Origin: Acidovorax radicis
Lineage (GTDB): Bacteria; Pseudomonadota; Gammaproteobacteria; Burkholderiales; Burkholderiaceae_C
Direction of reading: 5' to 3'
NCBI RefSeq assembly: GCF_020510705.1
Contig: NZ_CP075184.1
Coordinates: 3,286,001-3,350,000, forward strand
DNA: 64,000 nucleotides
Under the pieces are notes generated by a model. That model saw nothing but the letters and a program-made list of their open reading frames with translations. It searched no databases and was not told the origin of the DNA. Position numbers and translations under genes: made by a program. Positions 27,363 through 39,431 of the stretch are shown here, piece after piece. Each line of letters starts with the position of its first letter. The first letter of the stretch is position 1.

Positions 27363-27402
27363 GCGAAAAAAGAAAACCCGCCAGCAGGTGGGCCGGCGGG
27401 TT
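27363..27402 (-). terminator. Rho-independent terminator after ilvD
   Basis: On the minus strand AACCCGCC ... GGCGGGTT is followed by TTCTTTTTTC. It lies ~30 bp past the ilvD stop. Confidence 0.85.
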
Positions 27403-27433
27403 GGGGCACGCGGCGCCTGGGCGCCGGATGGTG

Positions 27434-29290
27434 TCAGTCCAGCAACGACAGATCGCGCACAGCCCCCTTGTCGGCCGACATCACCAGTTTGGCGTAGGCC
27501 TTGAGCGCTGCCGACACCTTGCGCGGGCGCGGCTGCGCAGGTTTCCAGCCCTTGGCGTCTTGCGCTGCGCGGCGGCGGGCCAGCTCGTCGTCCGACACCA
27601 GCACATTGATGCTGCGATTGGGAATGTCGATGCGAATGCGGTCGCCATCTTGCACCAGGCCAATGGCGCCGCCAGCGGCCGCTTCGGGTGATGCGTGGCC
27701 AATGGACAGGCCCGATGTGCCGCCCGAAAAGCGCCCGTCGGTCAACAGCGCACAGGATTTGCCCAGGCCCTTGGACTTGATGTAGCTGGTGGGATACAGC
27801 ATCTCTTGCATGCCGGGGCCGCCCTTGGGGCCTTCATAGCGCACGATGACCACGTCACCCGCTTTCACCTTGTCGGCCAGGATGTTGGCCACGGCTTCGT
27901 CCTGCGACTCGGTCACATGGGCCGTGCCTTCAAACACCAGCAGCGCGTCGTCCACGCCAGCGGTCTTGACCACGCAGCCGTCCAGCGCGATGTTGCCGCG
28001 CAGCACCGCCAGGCCGCCCTCTTGCGAGAAGGCGTGGTCGCCCGAGCGGATGCAGCCCTTGGCGCGGTCCAGGTCGAGGCTGGGCCAGCGTGCGTTCTGG
28101 CTGAACGCCACCTGCGTGGGGATGCCACCGGGACCGGCCCTATAGAAGGTCTTGACCGCTTCGGATGGGTTGCGGGCAATGTCCCATTCGTCCAGCGCGT
28201 CCTTCAGGGTTTTGGCGTGCACGGTGGGCGTGTCGGTGTGCAGCTTGCCCGCCCGGTCCAGCTCGCCCAGGATGGCCATGATGCCGCCCGCGCGGTGCAC
28301 GTCTTCGATGTGGTACTTGTCGGTGTTGGGCGCCACCTTGCACAGCTGCGGCACTGCGCGCGAGAGGCGGTCGATGTCGGCCATCGTGAAGTCGATTTCG
28401 GCCTCTTGCGCGATCGCCAAGAGGTGCAAGATGGTGTTGGTCGAGCCGCCCATGGCGATGTCCAGCGTCATGGCGTTTTCGAACGCCTTGAAGCCCATCG
28501 AGCGTGGCAACACACTGTAGTCATCTTGTTCGTAGTGGCGCTTGCACAGCTCCACCACCAGGCGGCCGGCGCGCTTGAACAGTTGCTCGCGGTCGGCGTG
28601 TGTCGCCACCACCGTGCCGTTGCCCGGCAGCGAGAGGCCCAGGGCCTCGGTCAGGCAGTTCATCGAATTGGCAGTGAACATGCCCGAACACGAGCCGCAG
28701 GTCGGGCAGGCAGAGCGCTCGATCTCGGCCACATCGGCGTCAGACACCTTGTCATCCGCCGCCATCACCATGGCGTCGATCAGGTCGAGCTTCTTGAAGG
28801 TGATGGCGTGGGTGTTGGGGTCGGCCTTGTTGACCTTGCCAGCCTCCATGGGGCCACCCGACACAAACACCACGGGGATGTTCAACCGCATGGCGGCCAT
28901 CAGCATGCCGGGCGTGATCTTGTCGCAGTTGGAGATGCACACCATCGCGTCGGCGCAGTGCGCGTTGACCATGTACTCGACCGAGTCCGCAATGATGTCG
29001 CGGCTGGGCAGCGAATACAGCATGCCGTCGTGGCCCATGGCGATGCCGTCGTCGACGGCAATGGTGTTGAACTCCTTGGCCACGCCGCCAGCGGCTTCGA
29101 TCTCGCGCGCAACAAGCTGGCCCAGGTCCTTCAGGTGCACGTGGCCGGGCACGAACTGGGTGAACGAATTGACCACCGCAATGATGGGCTTGCTGAAGTC
29201 ATCGTCTTTCATGCCGGTGGCGCGCCACAGGGAGCGCGCCCCCGCCATGTTGCGACCGGCGGTGGAGGTTTTGGAACGGTAGATAGGCAT
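27434..29290 (-). CDS. ilvD: Dihydroxy-acid dehydratase, E. coli-type (copy 1)
   Basis: A 618-residue iron-sulfur dehydratase that makes 2-oxoacids from dihydroxy acids in valine, isoleucine and leucine synthesis. It starts [20 protein letters not shown]. Cluster cysteines lie in [12 protein letters not shown] and [17 protein letters not shown]. Family end motifs [19 protein letters not shown] and the IPNRSINV segment are present. A longer upstream frame was dropped because the family start is at 29290. The gene is divergent from a second, different dehydratase gene (29572). Confidence 0.94.
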   Translation of the reverse strand: MPIYRSKTSTAGRNMAGARSLWRATGMKDDDFSKPIIAVVNSFTQFVPGHVHLKDLGQLVAREIEAAGGVAKEFNTIAVDDGIAMGHDGMLYSLPSRDIIADSVEYMVNAHCADAMVCISNCDKITPGMLMAAMRLNIPVVFVSGGPMEAGKVNKADPNTHAITFKKLDLIDAMVMAADDKVSDADVAEIERSACPTCGSCSGMFTANSMNCLTEALGLSLPGNGTVVATHADREQLFKRAGRLVVELCKRHYEQDDYSVLPRSMGFKAFENAMTLDIAMGGSTNTILHLLAIAQEAEIDFTMADIDRLSRAVPQLCKVAPNTDKYHIEDVHRAGGIMAILGELDRAGKLHTDTPTVHAKTLKDALDEWDIARNPSEAVKTFYRAGPGGIPTQVAFSQNARWPSLDLDRAKGCIRSGDHAFSQEGGLAVLRGNIALDGCVVKTAGVDDALLVFEGTAHVTESQDEAVANILADKVKAGDVVIVRYEGPKGGPGMQEMLYPTSYIKSKGLGKSCALLTDGRFSGGTSGLSIGHASPEAAAGGAIGLVQDGDRIRIDIPNRSINVLVSDDELARRRAAQDAKGWKPAQPRPRKVSAALKAYAKLVMSADKGAVRDLSLLD

Positions 29291-29571
29291 CGTGCTGGCT
29301 TCTGGAAGATCGCTGAAAGGGAAGCGGGCCGCAGGAATAAAGGCCCCTCGCGCGCCCGTGCGAACAACCTCTTGAGCCGTGCCGGGGGCAAACCCCCCAA
29401 TTATCGCCCACCCCTTTTTGCCTGTGGCGCGGCACGCCGCTCTCGGCCGTCGCACCCAAGCCCGCTGACGCGGCCCACTGCCCGTGGGGGCTGCGGCAGC
29501 ACCGCAACCCAGACCCGCTTTGCACTGGCAAAATGATCCAGATCAGTTCCACCCAACGAGGACGCCCCACG

Positions 29572-31287
<1,716 letters not shown>

Positions 31288-31389
31288 CACACAGTAAGCG
31301 TTACAGCCCCCTGGCTGTGAACACTAAAGCCCATAAAGCCTTGCTTTTGCTCTAGCGTTTTGGTTCATCAGAAAACGGAGCTTAAAAAG

Positions 31390-31430
31390 AATCGCCCGTA
31401 GCGCTGTCTGCTGCTACGGGCGATTGTGTT
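31390..31430 (+). terminator. Terminator after the second dehydratase gene
   Basis: AATCGCCCGTAGC ... GCTACGGGCGATT is a perfect 13-bp-arm hairpin with a 10-base loop, followed by GTGTTT. It may end transcripts from both sides, since the facing small gene ends at 31501. A degenerate copy of the dispersed repeat (GCTCTAGCGTTT...AAACGGAGCT) lies just upstream. Confidence 0.75.
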
Positions 31431-31500
31431 TGGCAGTGAAGAACGACACCACGTCACTGGAATGCCGCACACGGCGGGCGCCAGCAACGGTGTGGCTCAT

Positions 31501-31743
31501 TCAGCGCGGCTTGCGCGGCTGGATACCCAGTGCTTCCTTGTGTTTGTTGATGCGGTCTTTTTTGCGCTGGTCCATTTTTTCCATGGCCTTGCGTTTTGTA
31601 TAACCGGTGGAATCGGCCCATGCCCACCACAACATGGTGACGCCAAAACAGCCCAGCACCCACCACCAGGACATCGTGGCCGCAGGCCCGATCTCCAAGT
31701 ATTTCAGTGCCAGCATAAGTAGGGAAAGACCCAGCAGATACAT
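31501..31743 (-). CDS. Small Trp-rich membrane protein (TIGR04438-like)
   Basis: An 80-residue protein with two hydrophobic segments, a WWWVLGCFGVTMLWWAWAD stretch and a basic, hydrophilic tail (KRKAMEKMDQRKKDRINKHK). This pattern matches the small Trp-rich protein family common in Burkholderiales. Function unknown. Good match in length; it is a single gene, convergent with the dehydratase and divergent from a cytochrome c gene. Confidence 0.8.
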   Translation of the reverse strand: MYLLGLSLLMLALKYLEIGPAATMSWWWVLGCFGVTMLWWAWADSTGYTKRKAMEKMDQRKKDRINKHKEALGIQPRKPR

Positions 31744-31858
31744 TGCGATCTCCAGAAAACGACATCAAAGAGCCGATTGATCCGAAACAAGGGTATGTCA
31801 ACCCAAGTCACTACAATCGCATTAAAAGCACTGTAACCCAACCACAGGAAATCCCACC

Positions 31859-32164
31859 ATGAAGCGCACCCTGATCACCCTTGCCATGACGCTGTCGGTA
31901 GCGGCCCCCGCAATGGCAGACCTCGCCTTGGCAACCTCCAAGAACTGCATGGCATGCCACGCGGTGGACAAGAAGCTGGTGGGTCCGGCCTATAAGGACG
32001 TCGCGGCGAAATACGCCGGCCAAAAAGACGCGGTGGACAAGCTGGCCGCCAAGATCATCAAGGGCGGCTCCGGTGTGTGGGGCCCCGTTCCCATGCCCGC
32101 CAATACGCAAGTCAATGATGCAGAAGCCAAGAAGCTCGCAGCCTGGGTGTTGACTCAAAAATAA
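31859..32164 (+). CDS. Class I c-type cytochrome (c-551/c-552 like)
   Basis: A 101-residue periplasmic electron carrier. Signal peptide [20 protein letters not shown], then the heme site CMACH, and the axial methionine in [11 protein letters not shown]. Size and spacing fit cytochrome c-551/c8, which can feed electrons to terminal oxidases such as the cbb3 enzyme encoded at the other end of the window. A strong ribosome site and its own terminator show a single-gene unit. Confidence 0.92.
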   Translation: MKRTLITLAMTLSVAAPAMADLALATSKNCMACHAVDKKLVGPAYKDVAAKYAGQKDAVDKLAAKIIKGGSGVWGPVPMPANTQVNDAEAKKLAAWVLTQK

Positions 32165-32215
32165 GTCTATTGCGCGTCGGCCGCTCCTGCGAGCGGCTTG
32201 CGTGTTCGGCCAAAA

Positions 32216-32255
32216 CAAAAGCCGCGCCACCTTGTGTGACGCGGCTTTTGTTTTT
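32216..32255 (+). terminator. Rho-independent terminator after cytochrome c
   Basis: CAAAAGCCGCG ... CGCGGCTTTTG followed by TTTTT on the plus strand. The A-rich left arm makes it work in both directions, so it also serves the facing gene ending at 32349. Confidence 0.88.
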
Positions 32256-32348
32256 GCACCCCAGTCCGATCAAGAAACCGGTGGCACGCGCTATCCACTA
32301 TCTATCGTGCGCCGCCGCCATCTCCACCGTTGTGCAGCAAAAACTGCC

Positions 32349-32852
32349 TCAGACGACGGGCGTCGTCGGGTTCATGGGGGTGGTGTGGGTAATGGAGGTC
32401 GAATGGCGGCCCAGCAGCTGATCTTCCAGTTGCCCCACATAAGCGGCCGTGGTGTTGTCTGACTGCTCAGCCCGTGCGGTCAAACGTGCTTCCAGGTTGT
32501 CGATCCGCGCGAGCAGCGCTGCATGCGACTGCTGGTGATGGGCTTCGATGTAAGCGCGCAACTCGGTGAAACGAGAGGCTTCGGCCTTGTCCGCCAGTTC
32601 ACGTTGAACCTGCATCTCTTTGGTATGCCGGCGTGTTTCCATCAGCACAGAGCCCTGCAAAGACAGCACATAGACGATACAGACAATGCCCAGCAAGGTC
32701 GTCAGCGCCAGCATCAAAAGCCCAAGGGGTGCGTCAAACGTCACTACCCCCAACGACACGAGTGTGGGAGCGGCCAGGGTAGGCCAATTGAGGGCCGCCA
32801 GCGCTGCGATGGCCAGCGCCGTCACTAAAAGAACAATGGAACGCAAGTGCAT
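32349..32852 (-). CDS. LapA-like membrane protein with coiled-coil tail
   Basis: A 167-residue protein. Two hydrophobic segments (about residues 5-24 and 37-65), with the small spacer FDAPLGLLMLALTTLLG as in LapA-domain proteins, are followed by a charged helical region (residues 70-140) likely to form a coiled coil. The tail is Thr-rich. LapA-type proteins take part in lipopolysaccharide assembly, but the match here rests on shape rather than strong motifs. Confidence 0.6.
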   Translation of the reverse strand: MHLRSIVLLVTALAIAALAALNWPTLAAPTLVSLGVVTFDAPLGLLMLALTTLLGIVCIVYVLSLQGSVLMETRRHTKEMQVQRELADKAEASRFTELRAYIEAHHQQSHAALLARIDNLEARLTARAEQSDNTTAAYVGQLEDQLLGRHSTSITHTTPMNPTTPVV

Positions 32853-33148
32853 GGGAAATCTCCAGTCAGTCGTTACAGGCCGGGGTGGCCTGTCGCGCCA
32901 TGCTGCAGTTGTAACGCATGCAAAGGGGTTCCTTCACCCCGGAAGAACGATTTCAGACCGCGTCCTACAACCACGCACTGGACGGCAGCACGCGGCCTGC
33001 CGCATGGGGAAGGCCGGGGAAGGCCACCCCACGTCCACGTGCTGCATGAGCGAACGCGGGAGGCTACGGCCACGCACCACAGCGAGGTCGCTCAGCGCGC
33101 AGGTATCGCGGGGCACGGGCGCTACACAGCGCCTCGCCCCTGTCTTGC
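32853..33148. other. Intergenic region without a clear gene
   Basis: About 300 bp between the LapA-like gene and acs. It shows a small hairpin ACAGGCC-ggggt-GGCCTGT (32875-32893) and repeated GGGAAGGCCGGGGAAGGCC, but no convincing gene, promoter or terminator. Confidence 0.4.
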
Positions 33149-35143
33149 TCAGTTGGAGCTGGACAACTGATCAAGAATCGCCGGGTTCTCCAGCGTGCTG
33201 ATGTCCTGGGTGATGGCTTCACCCTTGGCGATGCTGCGCAGCAGGCGGCGCATGATTTTTCCGCTGCGGGTTTTGGGCAGGTTGTCACCGAAACGGATGT
33301 CCTTCGGTTTCGCGATGGGGCCAATTTCCTTGGCCACCCAGTCGCGCAGCTCCTTGGCAATCTGCTTGGCTTCTTCGCCTGTGGGGCGGGGGCGCTTGAG
33401 CACCACAAAGGCGCAAATGGCCTCGCCAGTCACGTCATCCGGGCGCCCCACCACGGCAGCTTCGGCCACCAGGTCCGACTTGGCAACCAGCGCCGACTCG
33501 ATCTCCATCGTGCCCATGCGGTGGCCGGACACATTGAGCACGTCGTCAATGCGGCCCGTGATGCGGAAGTAGCCACGGTCGGCGCTGCGCACGGCACCGT
33601 CGCCCGCCAGGTAGTAGCCCTTGAGCTCGTCGGGGAAGTAGCTCTTCTTGAAGCGCTCCGGGTCGTTCCAGATGGTGCGAATCATGCTGGGCCAGGGCTT
33701 CTTTATGACCAGAATGCCCCCCGAACCATTGGGCATGTCGTTGCCCATTTCATCGACAATGGCCGCAGCGATGCCGGGCAGGGCCAGCGTACAGCTGCCG
33801 GGCACCAGCGGCGTGGCGCCAGGCAGCGGCGTGATGACGTGGCCGCCCGTTTCGGTTTGCCAGAAGGTGTCCACCACGGGGCAACGCTCGCCACCCACGT
33901 TCTTGTAGTACCACATCCAGGCTTCGGGGTTGATGGGCTCGCCCACGCTGCCCAGAATGCGCAAGCTCGACAGGTCGGAGCTCTTGGGGTGCACTGCCGC
34001 GTCGGCTTCGGCGGCCTTAATGAGCGAGCGGATGGCGGTGGGTGCGGTGTAGAAGATAGAGACTTTGTGTTTCTCGATCATCTGCCAGAAGCGGCCCGCG
34101 TTGGGGTAAGTGGGCACGCCCTCAAACACCACCTGCGTGGCGCCCGCAGCCAGGGGGCCATAAGTCACATAGGTGTGGCCGGTGATCCAGCCGATGTCGG
34201 CCGTGCACCAGAAGACATCGTCTGCGCGCAGGTCAAACGTCCAGTCCATCGTGAGCTTGGCCCACAGCAGGTAGCCGCCTGTGGCGTGCTGCACGCCCTT
34301 GGGTTTGCCGGTGGAGCCGCTGGTGTACAGGATGAACAGCGGGTGCTCGGCCTCCACGGCCACGGGCGCACATTCGGTGCTTTGCCCGGCCAGCGCTTCG
34401 CTGAACGTCTTGTCGCGCCCTGCCGTCATCGCGCAGGCGGTGGCGGTGCGCTGGTAGACAAACACATTGCGCAGCGTGTCGCAGCCGCCCATGGCCAGCG
34501 CTTCGTCGATGATGGCTTTGAGCGGCAGCTCTTTGCCGCCGCGCATCTGGTAGTTGGCGGTGACGACGGCCACCGCGCCCGCATCGATGATGCGTTCGTG
34601 CACGGCCTTGGCGCTAAAGCCGCCAAACACCACGCTGTGGGTGGCGCCGATGCGCGCGCAGGCTTGCATGGCCACCACACCTTCGATCGTCATGGGCATG
34701 TAGATCAGCACGCGGTCGCCCTTGCTGACGCCATGCGCCTTGAGTGCGTTGGCAAACTGGCTCACGCGGGCCAGCAGCTCTTTGTAGGTGACCTTGGTGA
34801 CCGTGCCGTCATCTGCCTCGAAGATGATGGCCGTCTTGTTTTCGGTGGGGGTGCCGATGTGGCGGTCCAGGCAGTTGGCAGAGGCATTGAGCTCGCCATC
34901 GTCAAACCACTTATAGAACGGCGCCTTGGATGAATCCAGCGTGCGCGTGAAGGGCTTGGTCCACTGCAGGTTCTCGCGGGCCAGGCGCGCCCAGAAGCCC
35001 TCGAAGTCCTTGTCGGCCTCGGCGCAAAGCGCCTCGTAGCCCGCCATGCCCGACACGCGTGCGGCTTTGACAAACGCGTCGGAAGGTGGGAACACGCGGT
35101 TTTCAACCAATACGGATTCGATGGCGGATGTGGGCGCACTCAT
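33149..35143 (-). CDS. acs: Acetyl-CoA synthetase (AMP-forming)
   Basis: A 664-residue acetate-CoA ligase. It starts [20 protein letters not shown] with an AGGAGA ribosome site. The ATP motif [20 protein letters not shown], the acetyl-CoA synthetase motif [33 protein letters not shown] and the C-terminal [14 protein letters not shown], with the lysine that is usually acetylated to silence the enzyme, are all visible. Length is normal. It allows use of acetate, including that from malonate breakdown. Confidence 0.96.
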   Translation of the reverse strand: MSAPTSAIESVLVENRVFPPSDAFVKAARVSGMAGYEALCAEADKDFEGFWARLARENLQWTKPFTRTLDSSKAPFYKWFDDGELNASANCLDRHIGTPTENKTAIIFEADDGTVTKVTYKELLARVSQFANALKAHGVSKGDRVLIYMPMTIEGVVAMQACARIGATHSVVFGGFSAKAVHERIIDAGAVAVVTANYQMRGGKELPLKAIIDEALAMGGCDTLRNVFVYQRTATACAMTAGRDKTFSEALAGQSTECAPVAVEAEHPLFILYTSGSTGKPKGVQHATGGYLLWAKLTMDWTFDLRADDVFWCTADIGWITGHTYVTYGPLAAGATQVVFEGVPTYPNAGRFWQMIEKHKVSIFYTAPTAIRSLIKAAEADAAVHPKSSDLSSLRILGSVGEPINPEAWMWYYKNVGGERCPVVDTFWQTETGGHVITPLPGATPLVPGSCTLALPGIAAAIVDEMGNDMPNGSGGILVIKKPWPSMIRTIWNDPERFKKSYFPDELKGYYLAGDGAVRSADRGYFRITGRIDDVLNVSGHRMGTMEIESALVAKSDLVAEAAVVGRPDDVTGEAICAFVVLKRPRPTGEEAKQIAKELRDWVAKEIGPIAKPKDIRFGDNLPKTRSGKIMRRLLRSIAKGEAITQDISTLENPAILDQLSSSN

Positions 35144-35322
35144 GGTTTTGTCTCCTGGGTCTGATGGAATTGGATTTGGGCGGTACTGTCTGCCGCAGCA
35201 CTTACAAGCCACTGACTGGCACGAAGCTTACACACGCCGGCATGCCCCTTAGGTGCGCGCGCACAGCCGCCCCCCGCATCACCGCCCTGCGCACCCATCC
35301 CATGCGGCGTCCAGCGCACTGG

Positions 35323-35338
35323 GTTGGCGCGCGCCAAC
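35323..35338. promoter_or_regulatory. 16-bp perfect palindrome between acs and yqhA
   Basis: GTTGGCGCGCGCCAAC is a perfect palindrome in the space shared by the divergent acs and yqhA genes, ~185 bp before acs and ~80 bp before yqhA. It looks like a dimeric regulator site; no regulator can be named. Confidence 0.45.
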
Positions 35339-35416
35339 GCCCGCGCACGCGTGAGGGCATAAGCCCCGTCACACGCGTCTTTTAGAATCGCGACACTTTT
35401 TTCTCCAACCACCCTT

Positions 35417-36037
35417 ATGACCCTCCCCACCCCCGGCCTGGCCGGCCAAACCGATCCGGTCAACGCGCCGCTGCGTCCGCTTCCCAGCCTGATTTTTGCC
35501 AGCCGCTGGCTCCAACTGCCCTTGTATCTGGGGTTGATTGCGGCCCAGGGTGTCTATGTATGGCATTTCCTGCTGGAGTTGTGGCACTTGGTGGAAGCGG
35601 CCTTTGGCAACCAGACCGCGCTGCAGGCCCTGGTGACCAGCATCGGCTACAAACCCGATCTGCAAATCACGGCGCTCAACGAAACCGTGATCATGCTGGT
35701 GGTGCTGGCGCTGATCGACGTGGTGATGATCTCCAACCTGCTCATCATGGTGATTGTGGGCGGCTACGAAACCTTCGTGAGCCGGCTGGGCCTGGACAAG
35801 CACCCCGACCAGCCCGAGTGGCTAGGCCACGTGAATGCGTCGGTGCTGAAGGTCAAACTCGGCCTGTCCATCATCGGCATCAGCTCCATCCACCTGCTCA
35901 AGACATTCATCAACGCCGCCAATTACGACGTGAAGGTGCTCATGTGGCAGACGATCATCCATGTGGTGTTCCTGCTCAGCGCCCTGGCCATCGCCTACAC
36001 CGACAAATTGCTCAACGCCTCGCACGACAAACACTGA
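35417..36037 (+). CDS. yqhA: YqhA family membrane protein (UPF0114)
   Basis: A 206-residue membrane protein with about four helices. The family features [33 protein letters not shown] and [11 protein letters not shown] are clear (TIGR00645). Function unknown. The N-terminal ~25 residues are a Pro-rich hydrophilic extension. Weak ribosome site. Confidence 0.9.
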   Translation: MTLPTPGLAGQTDPVNAPLRPLPSLIFASRWLQLPLYLGLIAAQGVYVWHFLLELWHLVEAAFGNQTALQALVTSIGYKPDLQITALNETVIMLVVLALIDVVMISNLLIMVIVGGYETFVSRLGLDKHPDQPEWLGHVNASVLKVKLGLSIIGISSIHLLKTFINAANYDVKVLMWQTIIHVVFLLSALAIAYTDKLLNASHDKH

Positions 36038-36106
36038 GGAAGCACTGAGCCTGCGATGGCGCCCGGCAGAGCGCCATCGGCAAACACCAACAATCAGGTG
36101 TTTTAG

Positions 36107-36155
36107 GGCGCCAGCGCTTGTCAATAAATCGCTGGAAGCTATGTAAAACATAGCA
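36107..36155. repeat. Dispersed palindromic repeat, copy 5
   Basis: GGGCGCCAGCGCTTGTCAAT and AATCGCTGGAAGCTATGTAA, then AACATAGCAAACC. Directly after yqhA and ~70 bp before the proVWX promoter. Confidence 0.7.
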
Positions 36156-36227
36156 AACCACCGTGGATGATGGGCTCGACTTCGGGGCACTTGGCGCCCG
36201 GCTTGGGCGGCCTGCCAACCCTGTGTT

Positions 36228-36256
36228 TTGACATAAAAGCACTGAATCCTTATAAT
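36228..36256 (+). promoter_or_regulatory. Perfect-consensus sigma-70 promoter of the proVWX leader
   Basis: TTGACA (36228-36233) and TATAAT (36251-36256) are separated by exactly 17 bp. A full-consensus promoter is rare in a GC-rich genome and should be very strong unless repressed. Expected start of transcription is near 36263, about 425 bases before the proV start codon. Confidence 0.85.
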
Positions 36257-36262
36257 TCAGTG
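36240..36262. promoter_or_regulatory. Operator-like inverted repeat over the -10 box
   Basis: CACTGAAT-N7-ATTCAGTG, perfect 8-bp arms, spans the TATAAT box and the likely transcription start. A protein bound here would block the strong promoter, so it is a good repressor-site candidate. Confidence 0.55.
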
Positions 36263-36688
36263 GTGTTTTACAACCTGCAACGCAGGTAATTCACCCTTTT
36301 ACAGGGCGAATCTCACCGTCAGGCGGCTGAACTCTTTGACAGACAGCACCTGACACCACGGCCGAAATGTCGGCCCTGATGCCCCTGGTGTCGCACCCCG
36401 CTTCGCGGTGGTCCGGCACCTGCGCTGTTCAGAAGTCCTCTGCCAAGACCTCTTCTGGCCCGCACCCCAGGCCCTTGCGCACCCTTTTGGCGTGCCATTC
36501 GGGCCGATCCGGTCACCCTTGTGTCCACCCTATTGATTGCCATCTGGCGTGCCGGGCTTTTGCCTGTGCGGCCGGTTTGGCCGCCGCATCAGGGTTTCCA
36601 TCTTTCGGTCTTCGAGCCATGGCGGCCTGCGGGCGGCCCTGGCGTGTTCAACCCGCTGCACTGCAGCGACCAAGGGAGGACCCACAAC
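36263..36688 (+). ncRNA. Long structured 5' leader RNA of proVWX (candidate riboswitch or thermo-/osmo-sensor)
   Basis: From the promoter to the proV GTG are ~425 bases with dense inverted repeats: ACCTGC/GCAGGT (36273-36287); ATTC-CCCT/AGGG-GAAT (36289-36311); an apparent three-way junction closed by ACAGC (36343) and GCTGT (36424), with arm one GACACCA/TGGTGTC (36352, 36386) capped by GGCCG/CGGCC and arm two ACC-CCGC/GCGG-GGT (36395-36412); then CAGAAG/CTTCTG and GGCCCG/CGGGCC (to 36505). GTCAGG at 36318 can pair with CCTGAC at 36349, which competes with arm one, so two exclusive folds are possible. No known RNA class (6S, SRP, RNase P, tmRNA) is recognisable. Confidence 0.5.
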
Positions 36689-37993
36689 GTGGCTAAACAA
36701 ATCATCATCGACCATGTGTTCAAGGTATTCGGCGACACGCCCGAAAAAGCCCTGGACCTTGTGCAACGGGGCCTGAGCAAACACGAGATCCTGGCCCACA
36801 CAGGCAACTCCATCGGCGTGTTCGATGCCACCTTCACGATCGAGCCCGGCGAGATATTTGTCGTCATGGGCCTGTCGGGCTCGGGCAAATCCACGCTGGT
36901 GCGCATGCTCAACCGCCTGATCGAACCCACCGCCGGGCGCATCGTGGTGGATGGCCAGGACCTCAACGCCCTGAGCGACCGCCAGCTGCGAGCCCTGCGC
37001 CGCAAGGACATCAGCATGGTGTTCCAGTCGTTTGCGCTGATGCCGCACCTGACGGTGCTCGACAACACGGCCTTTGGCCTGGAACTGGCCGGTGTGGACC
37101 GCGCAGAGCGCGAGCAACTGGCCGCACGGGCGCTGGAGCAAGTGGGCCTGGACGGCTGGGGCGCCAGCTACCCCGACGAACTCTCGGGGGGCATGCAACA
37201 GCGTGTGGGCCTGGCGCGCGCGCTGGCGTCAGACCCATCCATCTTGCTGATGGACGAAGCGTTTTCAGCGCTGGACCCGATCATCCGCACCGAAATGCAA
37301 AGCGAGCTGCTGCGCCTGCAGCAGGTCAAGCGCCGCACCATTGTCTTCATCTCTCACGACCTGGACGAAGCCATGCGCATCGGCGACCGCATTGCCATCA
37401 TGAAAGACGGCCACGTGGTGCAGGTGGGCACGCCCGACGAGATCTTGCGCAACCCCGCCGACGACTACGTGCGCAACTTCGTGCGGGGTGTAGATGCCGC
37501 GGCTGTCTTCAAGGCCAGCGACATCGCCCGCAAGCGCCTGACCGTGGTGCGCGAGCACACCGACCGTGGCTGCCGTGCCGCGCTTCAGCTCATCGAAGGG
37601 CATGACGACAACTTCGCCTATGTGGTCAGCCCCACGCAGCGTTATCTGGGCACGGTGTCGGCCGACTCGCTGCGTGCCGCACTGCGCGGTCACAGCGGGC
37701 CCATAGGCTTGCAGCACGCTTTCATGGCCGATGTACCGCCTATTGCCGCCGACGCCACGGTGGCCGACCTGTTCGGCCAGGTGGCCCAGGCGCCCTGCGC
37801 GCTACCCGTGGTGCAGGCGGACGGACGCTTTCGCGGTGCCATCAGCAAGACCACGCTGCTGCGGTTTCTGGACCGCGATACGCCCCCCGTGCCGCCCAGC
37901 GTGCCCACAGTCCAGGCCACCCACGCAGCTGCGCCTATGCAGCACACGCAGCCGACAGATACCACCACCGTTCACACAGAAAGCGTCGCATGA
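36689..37993 (+). CDS. proV: Glycine betaine/proline ABC transporter ATPase ProV
   Basis: A 434-residue ABC ATPase with C-terminal CBS-like domains, energising uptake of glycine betaine or proline betaine under osmotic stress. Start is GTG at 36689 ([17 protein letters not shown]), with a strong AGGGAGGA ribosome site eight bases ahead; a longer upstream frame lies in the leader and was rejected. Walker [10 protein letters not shown], signature [16 protein letters not shown] and Walker [14 protein letters not shown] are clear. The C-terminal part (about 280-400) is a weak CBS pair used for ionic-strength sensing in relatives. It overlaps proW by four bases. Confidence 0.94.
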   Translation: MAKQIIIDHVFKVFGDTPEKALDLVQRGLSKHEILAHTGNSIGVFDATFTIEPGEIFVVMGLSGSGKSTLVRMLNRLIEPTAGRIVVDGQDLNALSDRQLRALRRKDISMVFQSFALMPHLTVLDNTAFGLELAGVDRAEREQLAARALEQVGLDGWGASYPDELSGGMQQRVGLARALASDPSILLMDEAFSALDPIIRTEMQSELLRLQQVKRRTIVFISHDLDEAMRIGDRIAIMKDGHVVQVGTPDEILRNPADDYVRNFVRGVDAAAVFKASDIARKRLTVVREHTDRGCRAALQLIEGHDDNFAYVVSPTQRYLGTVSADSLRAALRGHSGPIGLQHAFMADVPPIAADATVADLFGQVAQAPCALPVVQADGRFRGAISKTTLLRFLDRDTPPVPPSVPTVQATHAAAPMQHTQPTDTTTVHTESVA

Positions 37994-39354
37994 ACGCCAT
38001 GACCACCCCGCTGACTGAGCCCACCCCCGCCGTGCTGTTGGCGCAGGCCGACGCGACCACCCCCATCCCGGAAACCACCCTGCCCCCGCCCGCAGACACC
38101 AATCCGTGGGCATCACCCACAGACAACGGCATGGCCGCCCCTGCCAGCCCCGGCGGTGCAGCCCCCATCGACACGCCCGCCGCCGCCATCGACCCGTGGG
38201 CGGCGTCCACCATGCCCAGCGACACGACGAACTCGGCCAGCGGCGGCACCGACTGGCTGGCCGCCCCACCCGCGTCACCCGACGTGGCGAGCGGAGCCGA
38301 CCCCTCGGCAGCGGGCGGCTTGCACCTGAGCCAGTTGTTTGACGGATCGCTGCCCGTGGAAAGCTGGATCAATCAGGGCCTGGCGTGGGTGGTGGACCAC
38401 TTCCGCCCCTTCTTTCAAAGCGTGCGTGCGCCCATCGACGCTACCCTGACCGGGGTCGAGAACATGCTCACCAGCATGCCAACGCTGGCCATGGTTGCGC
38501 TGATTGGCGTGCTGGCGTGGCAATTTGCCGGGCGTGCCTTGGCGGTGGGCGCCGTCATCTCGCTGCTGCTGGTGGCCATGCTGGGCATCTGGCCCGAGGC
38601 CATGGTCACGCTGTCGCTGGTGCTCACGTCGCTGGCGTTCTGCGTGTTGCTTGGGCTGCCGCTGGGCATTGTGCTGGCCAGCAGCGACCGGGCACAGCGA
38701 CTCATGCGCCCCGTTCTCGACGCCATGCAGACCACGCCGGCATTCGTCTACCTGGTGCCCGTGGTGATGCTGTTTGGCATCGGCAACGTGCCGGGCGTGG
38801 TGGTGACCATCGTGTTTGCGCTGCCCCCGCTGGTGCGCCTGACCAACCTGGGCATCCGCCAGGTGCGGCCCGACCTCATCGAAGCCAGCCGCGCTTACGG
38901 TGCGTCGCCGCTGCAGATGCTCGTGAAGGTGCAGCTGCCGCTGGCCATGCCGTCCATCATGGCCGGCATCAACCAGGCGCTGATGCTGTCGCTGTCGATG
39001 GTGGTGATCGCTTCGATGATCGCCGTGGGCGGGCTGGGGCAAATGGTGCTGCGCGGCATCGGCCGCCTGGACATAGGCCTGGCCACCGTGGGAGGCCTGG
39101 GCATCGTGCTGCTGGCCATCACGCTCGACCGCATCACGCAGTCCCTGGGGCAGCCGCGCCGCGGCGTGCGCCACTGGTGGCAAACCGGCCCCGCTGGGCT
39201 GGTGTGGCGCCTGATGCAACGGCGCGCCGCGGCAGGCCTGGGCGCGGCCCCGCCCACAGCGGCCGATGCGCTCACCGCGACAGCGCGCCCCGCCCCCGAG
39301 CAGCCAGCCGAACAGCCAGCGCCTCACACAAGGCTGGCTGGAGCAGGTCATTAA
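37990..39354 (+). CDS. proW: Glycine betaine/proline ABC transporter permease ProW, with long N-terminal extension
   Basis: A 454-residue permease. The membrane core (about residues 150-400) has the usual helices and the ATPase-docking EAA loop [22 protein letters not shown]. Before it lie ~110 residues of Pro/Ala/Thr/Ser-rich sequence (repeats like NPWASPT and DPWAAST), followed by a family-typical amphipathic stretch ([20 protein letters not shown]). E. coli ProW also has an N-terminal tail in the periplasm, but this one is longer. The C-terminus is also extended (Ala/Pro-rich). Confidence 0.92.
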   Translation: MNAMTTPLTEPTPAVLLAQADATTPIPETTLPPPADTNPWASPTDNGMAAPASPGGAAPIDTPAAAIDPWAASTMPSDTTNSASGGTDWLAAPPASPDVASGADPSAAGGLHLSQLFDGSLPVESWINQGLAWVVDHFRPFFQSVRAPIDATLTGVENMLTSMPTLAMVALIGVLAWQFAGRALAVGAVISLLLVAMLGIWPEAMVTLSLVLTSLAFCVLLGLPLGIVLASSDRAQRLMRPVLDAMQTTPAFVYLVPVVMLFGIGNVPGVVVTIVFALPPLVRLTNLGIRQVRPDLIEASRAYGASPLQMLVKVQLPLAMPSIMAGINQALMLSLSMVVIASMIAVGGLGQMVLRGIGRLDIGLATVGGLGIVLLAITLDRITQSLGQPRRGVRHWWQTGPAGLVWRLMQRRAAAGLGAAPPTAADALTATARPAPEQPAEQPAPHTRLAGAGH

Positions 39355-39431
39355 GAACGTGTTCACGATCTAAATGCCGCAGCGCTGCTGCGCCTCAATC
39401 GATTCAGTTTTGCAACCCAGGAGAAAAATCC

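Noticed and set aside
33064..33408. A 114-codon minus-strand frame at the acs end
   Set aside because: It is an out-of-frame shadow of the acs 3' end with composition unlike real protein.
36263..36505. Known ncRNA classes (6S, SRP, RNase P, tmRNA) in the proV leader
   Set aside because: The signature sequences of those RNAs, as I recall them, are absent.
36521..36688. An N-terminally extended ProV starting at 36521
   Set aside because: The extension has no family likeness, lies in the structured leader, and the GTG at 36689 has a strong ribosome site at ideal spacing.
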